A stretch of 64,000 nt of DNA. Origin: Bacteroidota bacterium. Its GTDB lineage: Bacteria; Bacteroidota; Bacteroidia; Bacteroidales; JAAUTT01. Under the pieces are notes generated by a model, which was not told the DNA's origin, did not search any database, and saw only the letters and a program-made list of their open reading frames with translations. A program made the translations under genes and the position numbers. Each line of letters starts with the position of its first letter. Position 1 is the first letter of the stretch. Shown here piece after piece: positions 20,518 through 29,042 of the stretch. The stretch covers positions 124,001 to 188,000 of the forward strand of contig JAUZOO010000010.1 of NCBI GenBank assembly GCA_030706405.1, written 5' to 3'.

Positions 20518-21372
20518 TTACTCTTCCGGCTCGTAATGAACCTGCACCTCGCAACGCGGCACCTTCTTACAAATTTCCCGCTCCACCATGTCCGATATGG
20601 CGTGTGCCTGCCGCAGACTGATTTCCGGGTCGAGGTGGATGGTGACGTTTACAAACGTGTCGGCACCGGAGTTGCGCACTTTTAAATCGTGAAAATATTT
20701 GACTTCGGGAATGTCGTTCAGTGTCGAAGCAATCTGGTTGATGAGGGATGCCGGAGCCCTGTCGAGTAGTACATCAACAGCACGGCGTCCGAGTTTATAC
20801 GACACAAACAGCACGATAAGGGCCACGCCAAGGGCAGCCACCGAGTCGGCAAAGTACCAACCAAAATTGGCACATACAAGTCCGAACAGAACAACGGTGG
20901 AACTCCAGATATCGGTCGAAAAATGCAGAGCATCGGCCTCTAATGCCTGGCTGTTATGCTTTATGGCAACTTTGTACAGTGCCCGCGAGCGTGTAAAATC
21001 GACTACAATGGATGTGACAACCACCACATAACTCCAAACTGACACTTCAATATGGGTATGCCCGGAGGTAAGGCGGCCAATGGCTTCGGAGATAATCCAC
21101 ACGCAGGTTATGAGCAACAGGATGGTTTCGACCAGTGCCGAGAAATTCTCGATTTTCCCGTGTCCGAAATTATGGTCGCTGTCAGCCGGTTTATCGGATA
21201 TGCGTACCGAGAAATAGGTGATAACCGCCGCCACCAGGTCGAGACCGGAATGCAGCGCTTCGGCCAGAATACCCAAACTGCTCGTCAACAGTCCAATGAT
21301 GAGTTTAAAGCTGGTTAGAAATATGGCTGCCAGCACCGAAAAACCGGCAACTTTTCTCTTTTCTTTCGACAT
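20518..21372 (-). CDS. Cation diffusion facilitator family transporter
   Basis: LGILAEALHSGLDLVAAVITYFSVRISDKPADSDHNFGHGKIENFSALVE. Confidence 0.92.
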   Translation of the reverse strand: MSKEKRKVAGFSVLAAIFLTSFKLIIGLLTSSLGILAEALHSGLDLVAAVITYFSVRISDKPADSDHNFGHGKIENFSALVETILLLITCVWIISEAIGRLTSGHTHIEVSVWSYVVVVTSIVVDFTRSRALYKVAIKHNSQALEADALHFSTDIWSSTVVLFGLVCANFGWYFADSVAALGVALIVLFVSYKLGRRAVDVLLDRAPASLINQIASTLNDIPEVKYFHDLKVRNSGADTFVNVTIHLDPEISLRQAHAISDMVEREICKKVPRCEVQVHYEPEE

Positions 21373-21410
21373 GAATTTGTGAATTTAAAGATTCAAAGAT
21401 TCCGTATTTA

Positions 21411-21506
21411 ACCTCCCCAACCCCTCCTTGAAAAGGAGGGGATTCTCCCCTTCTCAAGGGGAGACGCAGAGGGGTTTTAGAGTCCCCCTTGGGGGATTTA
21501 GGGGGC
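21411..21506. repeat. Cluster of palindromic intergenic elements
   Basis: CCCCTCCTTGAAAAGGAGGGG, TCTCCCCTTCTCAAGGGGAGA and CCCCCTTGGGGG in succession. Confidence 0.7.
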
Positions 21507-21511
21507 TGGTA

Positions 21512-22000
21512 TTAAATCGCCAGTTTATTAATGCTCCCCTCGTGTTCCAACAGCCATTGTTTACGCCAGAGCCCACCGGCATAACCCGTCAGGTCGCCAT
21601 TGTTTCCAACCACGCGGTGGCAGGGAATGATAATCCAGAGCGGGTTGCGTCCGTTGGCTGTACCCACAGCCCGTACCGAAAGCTTTGAGCCAAGACGTAT
21701 CGCCAACTGAAGGTACGAAATAGTGGTTCCGTAAGGTATTTTTAAAAGTTCCTCCCAAACTTTATGCTGGAAGCCCGTTCCTTCAAAATCCAGCGGCAGA
21801 TCAAACTGTTTTCGCTGTTTGGCAAAGTATTCCGTGAGTTGACGCTTGGCCTCGGCAACAAGCGGATTATCTTCAGATTGGCCGGGAATATCGGCAGTTT
21901 CCTCCAGAATGGTTACAGACACTAACCCCTTATTAGAAGCATTAATTTCGACATTTCCGAGAGGGCTTTGAAGATATCCGGTATAAATAGAATCGGTCAT
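21512..22000 (-). CDS. ogt: Methylated-DNA-[protein]-cysteine S-methyltransferase
   Basis: IIPCHRVVGNNGDLTGYAGGLWRKQWLLEHE active-site motif. Confidence 0.93.
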   Translation of the reverse strand: MTDSIYTGYLQSPLGNVEINASNKGLVSVTILEETADIPGQSEDNPLVAEAKRQLTEYFAKQRKQFDLPLDFEGTGFQHKVWEELLKIPYGTTISYLQLAIRLGSKLSVRAVGTANGRNPLWIIIPCHRVVGNNGDLTGYAGGLWRKQWLLEHEGSINKLAI

Positions 22001-22131
22001 AGGAATCGGGGATTTTGTGTATAATTACAAAATGTTTGAGGCTCGGGAGCTTTTTAATGAAGGTATTAATGTAGTATTTTCGTCCCAATAATAAACAATA
22101 ATCAATCATAAATAATCAATTATCCAGGATT

Positions 22132-22467
22132 ATGGCAGTATTAAAATTTGATGAAGTAAAAGCAACAACCGTTCGCGAAGGGGTTGACCGGAAGCTTATC
22201 CATACCAATAACCTGATGTCGGTAGTGATCGATTTCACCAATGGCCCGTGGGCTGAGCCTGAGCCGACACACTCGCACGTTCACGAACAAATTTCGTATG
22301 TGGCTTCGGGCGAGATTATTTTTGTATGCGAAGGCGAGCCCAACCAACGCCTCAAAGCCGGAGATATGTTCAGCGTACCTTCCGGAAAGCAGCACGGCAT
22401 TCAGCTTCTAACACCAACGGCGCGGCTGGTGGATAATTTTAACCCAATACGGGCGGAGTTCTTGTAA
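22132..22467 (+). CDS. Small cupin domain protein
   Basis: THSHVHEQISYVASGEIIFVCEGEPNQRLKAGDMFSVPSGKQHGIQ cupin motif. Confidence 0.88.
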   Translation: MAVLKFDEVKATTVREGVDRKLIHTNNLMSVVIDFTNGPWAEPEPTHSHVHEQISYVASGEIIFVCEGEPNQRLKAGDMFSVPSGKQHGIQLLTPTARLVDNFNPIRAEFL

Positions 22468-22476
22468 ACGCAAAGG

Positions 22477-22519
22477 CGCAGAGGCGCAAAGATGAAAATT
22501 TAATCTTTGCGCCTCTGCG
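22477..22519. terminator. 17-bp perfect inverted repeat between convergent genes
   Basis: CGCAGAGGCGCAAAGAT (22477-22493) / ATCTTTGCGCCTCTGCG (22503-22519). Confidence 0.7.
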
Positions 22520-22539
22520 TTCAATTTCAAGTCAAATAT

Positions 22540-23079
22540 TTATGGCTTTGTTTGAAGTGCGCTGATAGCCAACATGGCAACGTTTCTTTTGATTGCTGTA
22601 GAGCTGTATGTTGCCCCGGAAACAGCATCAACATCGAGTTGTGCAGCTTCTTTTAACGTTTTGCCGTTCCATGTGTCCAAGAACCCTTTAGCTTTGACTT
22701 TATTGATATAGCCAGGGGTTTCTTTATTTTCCAATAAAAATAGTTTCTTAATTATTTTATTCTTGTCAAGGATTAAAACGACAGGTGTTGGGCCTTTATA
22801 TCCAATAATATCTTTGGAAAGCGGACGGCTCGACAATGCATAACCGTCTAATTTCCCTTTTGCGTTTTTTATTACATGCCAAATGGTATTTCCTTCCGAA
22901 ACTGAAGCTGCATCAGTAAATACTGTTTTTACCATTTCCAGGGCCGACAAAACCGCCTCCGGCTGTGGGCCTCTCATAGCAAGATCATGATGTTGTGCCG
23001 ATACTGTATTGGTTTTTAATACTAATGAAATGGCTAAGACAAGGACTGTTACGATAAATTTATTTTTTCCAGTGTTCAT
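22540..23079 (-). CDS. FMN-binding domain protein (RnfG/NqrC-like), exported
   Basis: MNTGKNKFIVTVLVLAISLVLKTNTVSAQ signal; KAAQLDVDAVSGATYSSTAIKRNV contains the SGAT flavinylation-type motif. Start moved from 23118 to the internal Met. Confidence 0.8.
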   Translation of the reverse strand: MNTGKNKFIVTVLVLAISLVLKTNTVSAQHHDLAMRGPQPEAVLSALEMVKTVFTDAASVSEGNTIWHVIKNAKGKLDGYALSSRPLSKDIIGYKGPTPVVLILDKNKIIKKLFLLENKETPGYINKVKAKGFLDTWNGKTLKEAAQLDVDAVSGATYSSTAIKRNVAMLAISALQTKP

Positions 23080-23187
23080 AATAAACTGTTTTTGATATTC
23101 AACTTTAGAAATAGACACGAGGAAAATTAAATACTTGCGTTGGTAGCTTGAAAATATAAAAAGTCTTTAGCCAAACTGAGGAGAATG

Positions 23188-23251
23188 AATTCCCTGCGGC
23201 AAGAAAAAAATTCTGTGCGCAGGAAAATATAATTCCCTGCGCACAGAATTT
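23188..23251. repeat. Compound palindromic intergenic element
   Basis: AAATTCTGTGCGCAGG (23208-23223) / CCTGCGCACAGAATTT (23236-23251) perfect 16-bp arms; additional direct near-copy AATTCCCTGCGGCAAGAA starting about 23189. Confidence 0.75.
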
Positions 23252-23355
23252 AAAACTCCTAGTGTGGAAATTATTTTCCGTAAGCACGGAATTGAAAAGG
23301 GCTGTTCTTTGGTTGGTAGATGGTTTTTTTCTCCGCGTCTTTGTGGTGAGCCCTT

Positions 23356-26300
23356 TTAAAACAAGCTCAACTGTGTATCGTCCGGCTTGGCTTTTTTCTT
23401 CTCGCGAAGGGTGAATTCAAACAGGTTTTGTTCGATGTTGTCCAGAAAAGGGCTACGGGGCAGTTGCAGCTCACGGTTGTGTAGCCTGCGTTTGAGCGCG
23501 TGCGATAGGTACAGGTATTTCGAAGCCCGTGTCATGCCTACGTACAACAACCGCTTTTCTTCGTCTATATCGGGATTTTCGAAGTATAACGAGTAGGGGA
23601 GAAGGCCGTCCTCGCAACCGGGGATGAAAACGCAGCCAAACTCGAGCCCTTTGGAGGCGTGTATGGTCATTAGCGACACACGTTCTGCTTTTGCCTCCCA
23701 GGTATCGACGCCGCTGCCCAGTTTTATGTGTTGAAGAAAAGCCTGCCCGTCGTTTCCAAAAGCTTCTGCTATCCCTAAAAGTTTCTGAATTTGTGCGTGA
23801 TGTTTCTCTCCATCCACATCGGGAAGTTTGGCGATGATCTGCTCCAGCTTTTCTTTCACCGGCAAGTCGTTTGGAATAGCAGCAAACAAGGCGATGTTTA
23901 TCGTTTTTTGTTTGAGCAGGATATCTGTTAGCCCTTTTTCTGCGGAAACGAGATGGGCAAAGATGTCGAGAGCCGTTTTTAGCGGGCCTTGCGCGAAAGT
24001 AGATTCGCGACCTGTTACCTGGTACGGGATGTTGCGTTCGGCGAAAACTGTTTCGATGGCTTCCATCTGTGCGCGGGTGCGGCAAAGCACGGCAAAATCC
24101 GAAAGGCTCACCAAATCGCTGTCGGTATCGGTTTGCAGGCCGCGATCCATCGAGTGAAATTGCAACCCGCCCATAAGACTGTCGATGGTTTTAGCCATGA
24201 ACTCGGCTTCGGCCCTATCGGACGGATGGGTGTCGATACGCAGCTTTAGCCCGCGCGATGTGCCTTTGAGCGAATCATCGGCGGTGAGGTTTAATACCTG
24301 CGTGGATGCCATGAGGATGCGGTCGGTACAACGATAACTTTTTTTCAGGCGGAACAGTCGGGCATCAGGAAAATCGTCGGTAAAGCGACGGATGAATTCC
24401 ACGTCCGAGCCGCGGAAGCCGTAAATGGCCTGGTTGGGATCGCCAATCACGAAGAGGTTGCCGTTATTTTCGGGCAAAAGAAGTTTAACCAAATGATATT
24501 GCCCATGGTTGATGTCCTGGTACTCGTCGATCATAATCCATTTAAAACGCTCGTGGTAAGCTGCGGCAATCCCGGGCGAAGTTTTCAGGATAAAATAAGG
24601 AAGATAGATGAGGTCGTCGAGGTGGAAAGCATTGGCGTCAGTTAATGCCTTTTGGTATTTTTTAAAGATATGTCGGAGCTCCGGGTCGGCGATAGCATCG
24701 GTTTCCTGGAGGTTTTGTTTTACCAAAGATATATCGTCGGACAGTTTGCGGCATTCGCGGTCTTTAGCGCCGGTAAGTTGCCGTAAAAGGGCAATGCGTT
24801 CGTCATCGCCGGCCAGCATAAAAACTTCGGAGCGTCCGGTTTGAGCGAGGTTGTCTTTCAATATTTGTAAGCCTAGGGCATGGAATGTTGCCACCGTAAT
24901 CTTTTCGGAAGCAGCCTTGTCGATTGTCTTTTCGATACGCTCGCGGATTTCGCCGGCAGCTTTGTTGGTAAAGGTAACGGCCAGAATGGTTGCCGGGTCG
25001 GCACCGTAATGGTCGATGAGACAGGCGATGCGCGAGGTGAGTACGCGGGTTTTACCGGTTCCGGGACCGGCCAGTACCAGCGCAGGGCCTTCGTGGTGCA
25101 TCACGGCTTGTTTCTGCTCGGCATTAAACGAGGCCAGCCAGTTCTTTGTGTCCTTTTCTTCGGGTTCTTCGGGTTCTCCGTCGAGGGCATAGTGTTGTTC
25201 GATGAGGCTTCGGTATTCGGCCAGGTCGAAATTCAATAGTTTGCGTTTGGGAACGATGGTTTCGGGAGTTGCCATGTCGGCAAAAAGTTTTTCGCCAGCT
25301 TCGAATTGTTTGGCTTCGCCGGATTGGAATACGCGTATCACGCCATATTCTCCGTCAAAACCTTCCTTAATAATGATCTGTCCGTTGCGCATGCGCCGGA
25401 TGGCTTCGGCTAAAAAGGGACCTCCTTCAGATTTAATGACTTCCAAATCTTTAAAAAGGAGGATATCGAATTCGGTGCCCAGTTTCTGGATGAGGTTGAA
25501 ATAGAGCTGTTGTACTTTCTTGGAGTTTTCGCCTGAGCCTACAATCTCGGAAAGGATTTCGGGCAGGGGAATGATGGAATGGAAATCGCGACGGTTGGGG
25601 CGCAGGGAAATGTCGGTACGGTCGGAGAGCTGGGCGATGCGGCTGGCCACGCCAACTACCACGCGGCGCCCGCAAACAGGGCAAACGGCACGGTTACGGA
25701 GTGTTTCTACGGGATTAAAGCAAACCCCGCATTTGCGGTGACCGTCGTAATGGTATTTTCCTTCCTGCGGAAACATGTCGATGGTACCGAGAAAGGTTTC
25801 TCCATTAGCCTGTTTTATGGCATTAAAAACGGAATCGTAGGAATAATCGCAATTGAAAACATTGGCATTTCGGCCAATGCGATCGGGCGAGTGGGCATCG
25901 GAATTGGAAAGCATGGTAAAGCGATCGAGCTGGCTGCACATCCAGTTGAGTGCCGGGTCTGTTGAAAGTCCGGTTTCCACGGCATGAATGTGGGAGATGA
26001 GGTCGTCGAAACAATCGTCGATTAAGTCAAAGCCGCCTTTTTCGCCAAGTACGGAAAACCAAGGTGTCCAGATATGGGCGGGGACGAAGAAGATGTCGGG
26101 AGAACAGTTTAAGGCCAGTTCGAGCAGATTTCGCGAGTCGAACCCGAGGATAGGGCGGCCATCGGAAGTGATGTTTCCAATCTTGGCAAGTTCCTGCTGC
26201 ATCTTTTCAACAACCTCAAACGATGGGGCATACAACAGGTTATGAACCTTACGGACTTTGTTGTTTTTCTTGTAAATACTCGAAATCTCGGACGATAGCA

Positions 26301-26565
26301 CAAAACGTACTTCGCGGTCTTCGACCTCGGGATTGGTGAACGGAAGTTTTATCCGCAACTCCGGCCGCAGCTTGAACAATCCGGGTTCGGCAGGGATAAG
26401 CTTCTCGCGAAGCTCTTTGGTCCATCCCGGATGGGTAAAGTCGCCCGTACCCATTAGCCCTACGCCTTTGATGCGAGCCCAGTAATCGAGGTGCTCCGGG
26501 TCGAGTTGCTTGCTGGTGGCCAGCGAAAAGTGGGAATGTATGTGAAAATCGGCGATGAATTGCAT
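23356..26565 (-). CDS. Fusion protein: N-terminal PHP/EndoQ-like nuclease domain + C-terminal UvrD/PcrA-type helicase
   Basis: DFHIHSHFSLATSKQLD (PHP HxH), MGTGDFTHPGW, CGVCFNPVET...CPVCGRR Zn-binding pairs, then LVLAGPGTGKTRVLTSRIA, DEYQDINHGQY, MTIHASKGLEFGCVFIPGCEDGLLPY, EEKRLLYVGMTRA. Confidence 0.88.
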   Translation of the reverse strand: MQFIADFHIHSHFSLATSKQLDPEHLDYWARIKGVGLMGTGDFTHPGWTKELREKLIPAEPGLFKLRPELRIKLPFTNPEVEDREVRFVLSSEISSIYKKNNKVRKVHNLLYAPSFEVVEKMQQELAKIGNITSDGRPILGFDSRNLLELALNCSPDIFFVPAHIWTPWFSVLGEKGGFDLIDDCFDDLISHIHAVETGLSTDPALNWMCSQLDRFTMLSNSDAHSPDRIGRNANVFNCDYSYDSVFNAIKQANGETFLGTIDMFPQEGKYHYDGHRKCGVCFNPVETLRNRAVCPVCGRRVVVGVASRIAQLSDRTDISLRPNRRDFHSIIPLPEILSEIVGSGENSKKVQQLYFNLIQKLGTEFDILLFKDLEVIKSEGGPFLAEAIRRMRNGQIIIKEGFDGEYGVIRVFQSGEAKQFEAGEKLFADMATPETIVPKRKLLNFDLAEYRSLIEQHYALDGEPEEPEEKDTKNWLASFNAEQKQAVMHHEGPALVLAGPGTGKTRVLTSRIACLIDHYGADPATILAVTFTNKAAGEIRERIEKTIDKAASEKITVATFHALGLQILKDNLAQTGRSEVFMLAGDDERIALLRQLTGAKDRECRKLSDDISLVKQNLQETDAIADPELRHIFKKYQKALTDANAFHLDDLIYLPYFILKTSPGIAAAYHERFKWIMIDEYQDINHGQYHLVKLLLPENNGNLFVIGDPNQAIYGFRGSDVEFIRRFTDDFPDARLFRLKKSYRCTDRILMASTQVLNLTADDSLKGTSRGLKLRIDTHPSDRAEAEFMAKTIDSLMGGLQFHSMDRGLQTDTDSDLVSLSDFAVLCRTRAQMEAIETVFAERNIPYQVTGRESTFAQGPLKTALDIFAHLVSAEKGLTDILLKQKTINIALFAAIPNDLPVKEKLEQIIAKLPDVDGEKHHAQIQKLLGIAEAFGNDGQAFLQHIKLGSGVDTWEAKAERVSLMTIHASKGLEFGCVFIPGCEDGLLPYSLYFENPDIDEEKRLLYVGMTRASKYLYLSHALKRRLHNRELQLPRSPFLDNIEQNLFEFTLREKKKAKPDDTQLSLF

Positions 26566-26651
26566 TTAAAGAAGGTTTAAAAGTTACAGGGTTCAAAGGT
26601 TAAAAGCCTCGCTTTGTCACTTAATTACGTAATTTTCTAATCACATTAAGG

Positions 26652-27239
26652 TTAGACCGCTGCGCTGTTAATGGCCGATGAATCCCAGTCTGCCGAATTT
26701 ATTACGGCATCGGGAAGCTTTTCGGGCGAGTCGATGATCGTCCATATCTGGCGGTGCATGTCGCGCATAAAATTTTGAGCAATCATCTGTTCGAAAAACT
26801 GGAGTAAAGGGTTAAAAAAACCATTAATATTCATGATGATGATGGGTTGGGTAAAACGCCCGAGCTGTTTAAGGGTGATGACTTCGAGCAGTTCTTCGAG
26901 CGTACCCACACCGCCGGGCAAAGCGACTACCGCATCCACGTTCTCAACCATACGTTTTTTGCGTTCGCGCATATCTTCAACCACAATCATTTCCGAAACT
27001 TCTTCGTGAGCCCATTCCATGGCCATCATAAAATCGGGGATGATGCCGGTAATCTTGCCATTGCCTTTCACCATGCGGTCGGCCAGGGCTCCCATCAAAC
27101 CAACGGCCCCTCCACCGTATAGCACGTGGATTTTATGGTTTAGGCATACCTCTGCCAAATCACGGGCAGCCTGCATGTACTGTTGGTCCACCCGACTACT
27201 TGATGCGCAGAAAACGCAAAGGGTTTTGAGTTCTTTCAT
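26652..27239 (-). CDS. TIGR00730/LOG family Rossmann-fold protein
   Basis: VLYGGGAVGLMGALAD and ALPGGVGTLEELLEVIT motifs. Confidence 0.92.
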   Translation of the reverse strand: MKELKTLCVFCASSSRVDQQYMQAARDLAEVCLNHKIHVLYGGGAVGLMGALADRMVKGNGKITGIIPDFMMAMEWAHEEVSEMIVVEDMRERKKRMVENVDAVVALPGGVGTLEELLEVITLKQLGRFTQPIIIMNINGFFNPLLQFFEQMIAQNFMRDMHRQIWTIIDSPEKLPDAVINSADWDSSAINSAAV

Positions 27240-27287
27240 GGTTTGGGTATTGGTCGATAGACTAGCTGACTATCGTCTATCTATACT

Positions 27288-27318
27288 AAAAAAGCCGTCG
27301 GGTTAGGACAGCTTTTTT
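27288..27318 (-). terminator. Terminator downstream of thioredoxin gene
   Basis: AAAAAAGCCGTC ... GACAGCTTTTTT imperfect hairpin with A/T flanks. Confidence 0.5.
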
Positions 27319-27336
27319 TATGTATGTTGTTGGAAA

Positions 27337-27654
27337 TTATAAAAGTGCTTCGAGTTTGTTAACCAGTACGCTTTTAGGCACAGCGCCAACTTGTTTGTCA
27401 ACAATTTCACCACCTTTAAAGAACAGGATGGTAGGGATATTACGGATTCCGAATTTAGCGGAAACTTCGGGATTGCTGTCTACATCGAGTTTGGTTACTA
27501 CGGCGCGGCCTTCATAGTCGGCACCGATTTCTTTTACCAATGGTCCAACCATTCGGCAAGGGCCACACCATTCGGCCCAAAAATCTACTATTACGGGTTT
27601 GTCCGATTTGAGAACTACGTCGTCAAAATTGGCATCTGTTACATCTATAATCAT
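27337..27654 (-). CDS. trxA: Thioredoxin
   Basis: VDFWAEWCGPCRMVGPLVKEI active site. Confidence 0.96.
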   Translation of the reverse strand: MIIDVTDANFDDVVLKSDKPVIVDFWAEWCGPCRMVGPLVKEIGADYEGRAVVTKLDVDSNPEVSAKFGIRNIPTILFFKGGEIVDKQVGAVPKSVLVNKLEALL

Positions 27655-27953
27655 ACGATATCGTTTTTAGTTACTGTTTTGGTAATGAACTTTCAGGCAC
27701 AAGTAGGGATGATTTCTGTGCTGATGACCAAAAATAAACAAATTTTTTAAAAGAATGTTTTCTAATTCTCTACTGAAGTATTTTAAATGTAAAACTATTT
27801 TTAGATTTTAATAATCTTATAATTAACTGTTTGTGTAAATTTTAATATTTTTTCAGGAATTGATTAAACCTTTGGCCAGGGTGTGTATCTAAACAGGCAA
27901 AACACAACATTTAGAGAGAACAAAAACTAAATCTCATTTAAAATTTAAAGTGT

Positions 27954-28964
27954 ATGAAAAGAAAACTCTATTATCCGGTTGCCGCAATTCTTTTTAGCGG
28001 GTTACTTTATGTAGGATGTTCAAAGAACCTCGACACCCCGGGAAGTGGTGTGAGTGCTTCGGGAATTACCACTACAGATGCTGTTATTGTTCAGAATGCA
28101 GAGTCGCAGGAAGCTGTTAACGACAAAGTTGAGCAAAGTATTGACAATACGTCCGATGCTGTTGAGTCGAACAAATTTACAGGTACAACTTTAAAATCAG
28201 GTAGTATAGGTTACTCTCTGGCTATTGATCATCCAACTACCGATACTGCAAAAATTACCTTTCCAAAGGTTGTTACCATTGTTTATAACAATTCAGATAC
28301 GATTAATGGCGAACATACCAGCATGACAGGTACCGTTATTATTACAGTTGATACTATTCCTGTAGGAACAAAATCGTACTGGAGAAATCACGTAAAACGC
28401 ACCATTCAATTCCAAAACCTGACTGTAACTACCGACAGCTCGAAGTTTGTATTTAATGGAACCCGTGTTATGTATCGGTTATCTTCAAAAGTTAAACAAA
28501 GTAGCGATTTGAAACTTCGTGCCGAAGCTATTGATTCTATTTCTTCGAATTATACCTTGAACGTAACTTCGGGTACTACCTCTAAAACGGTTACACGCAT
28601 TGCTCATAAAACCCGCGATGCTATTGCTCATTTCGTAAGAGCAACCACTACCAGCAGATGGACTTCGGATATCAAAAGCGATACCATTAAAATTACCGGA
28701 GCAGTTACTGGTGTAAACAGTAATGGAGTTTCGTACAGCCGCGTAATTACAACGCCTATTGTTATCGTGTTCAAACAAAGTTGGCCGTATAATCAGGTTA
28801 TTGCATCGGGTGTAATAACTTATACCGTTGGTACCAGCACTCCGTTTATCATTACGTATACCGGACTTGATGGATTTAACACGAATGTCAGCATCAGTCG
28901 CGATGGAAAAGTCAAGTTATTTCAACGCAGATGTGGGCGAAAGATGGGATCAGGCATGTTTTAA
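27954..28964 (+). CDS. Putative lipoprotein, uncharacterised
   Basis: Lipobox-like SGLLYVGCSKN at the N-terminus; beta-rich body. C-terminus may be frameshifted (see findings). Confidence 0.65.
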   Translation: MKRKLYYPVAAILFSGLLYVGCSKNLDTPGSGVSASGITTTDAVIVQNAESQEAVNDKVEQSIDNTSDAVESNKFTGTTLKSGSIGYSLAIDHPTTDTAKITFPKVVTIVYNNSDTINGEHTSMTGTVIITVDTIPVGTKSYWRNHVKRTIQFQNLTVTTDSSKFVFNGTRVMYRLSSKVKQSSDLKLRAEAIDSISSNYTLNVTSGTTSKTVTRIAHKTRDAIAHFVRATTTSRWTSDIKSDTIKITGAVTGVNSNGVSYSRVITTPIVIVFKQSWPYNQVIASGVITYTVGTSTPFIITYTGLDGFNTNVSISRDGKVKLFQRRCGRKMGSGMF

Positions 28965-28981
28965 ATGATTGATTATAAATA

Positions 28982-29018
28982 AAAAGCCCCTTCATAATTT
29001 TTTAATGAAGGGGCTTTT
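28982..29018. terminator. Bidirectional terminator between convergent genes
   Basis: AAAAGCCCCTTCAT (28982-28995) / ATGAAGGGGCTTTT (29005-29018). Confidence 0.85.
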
Positions 29019-29042
29019 CATTTATTTATAGTCCATTAACTA

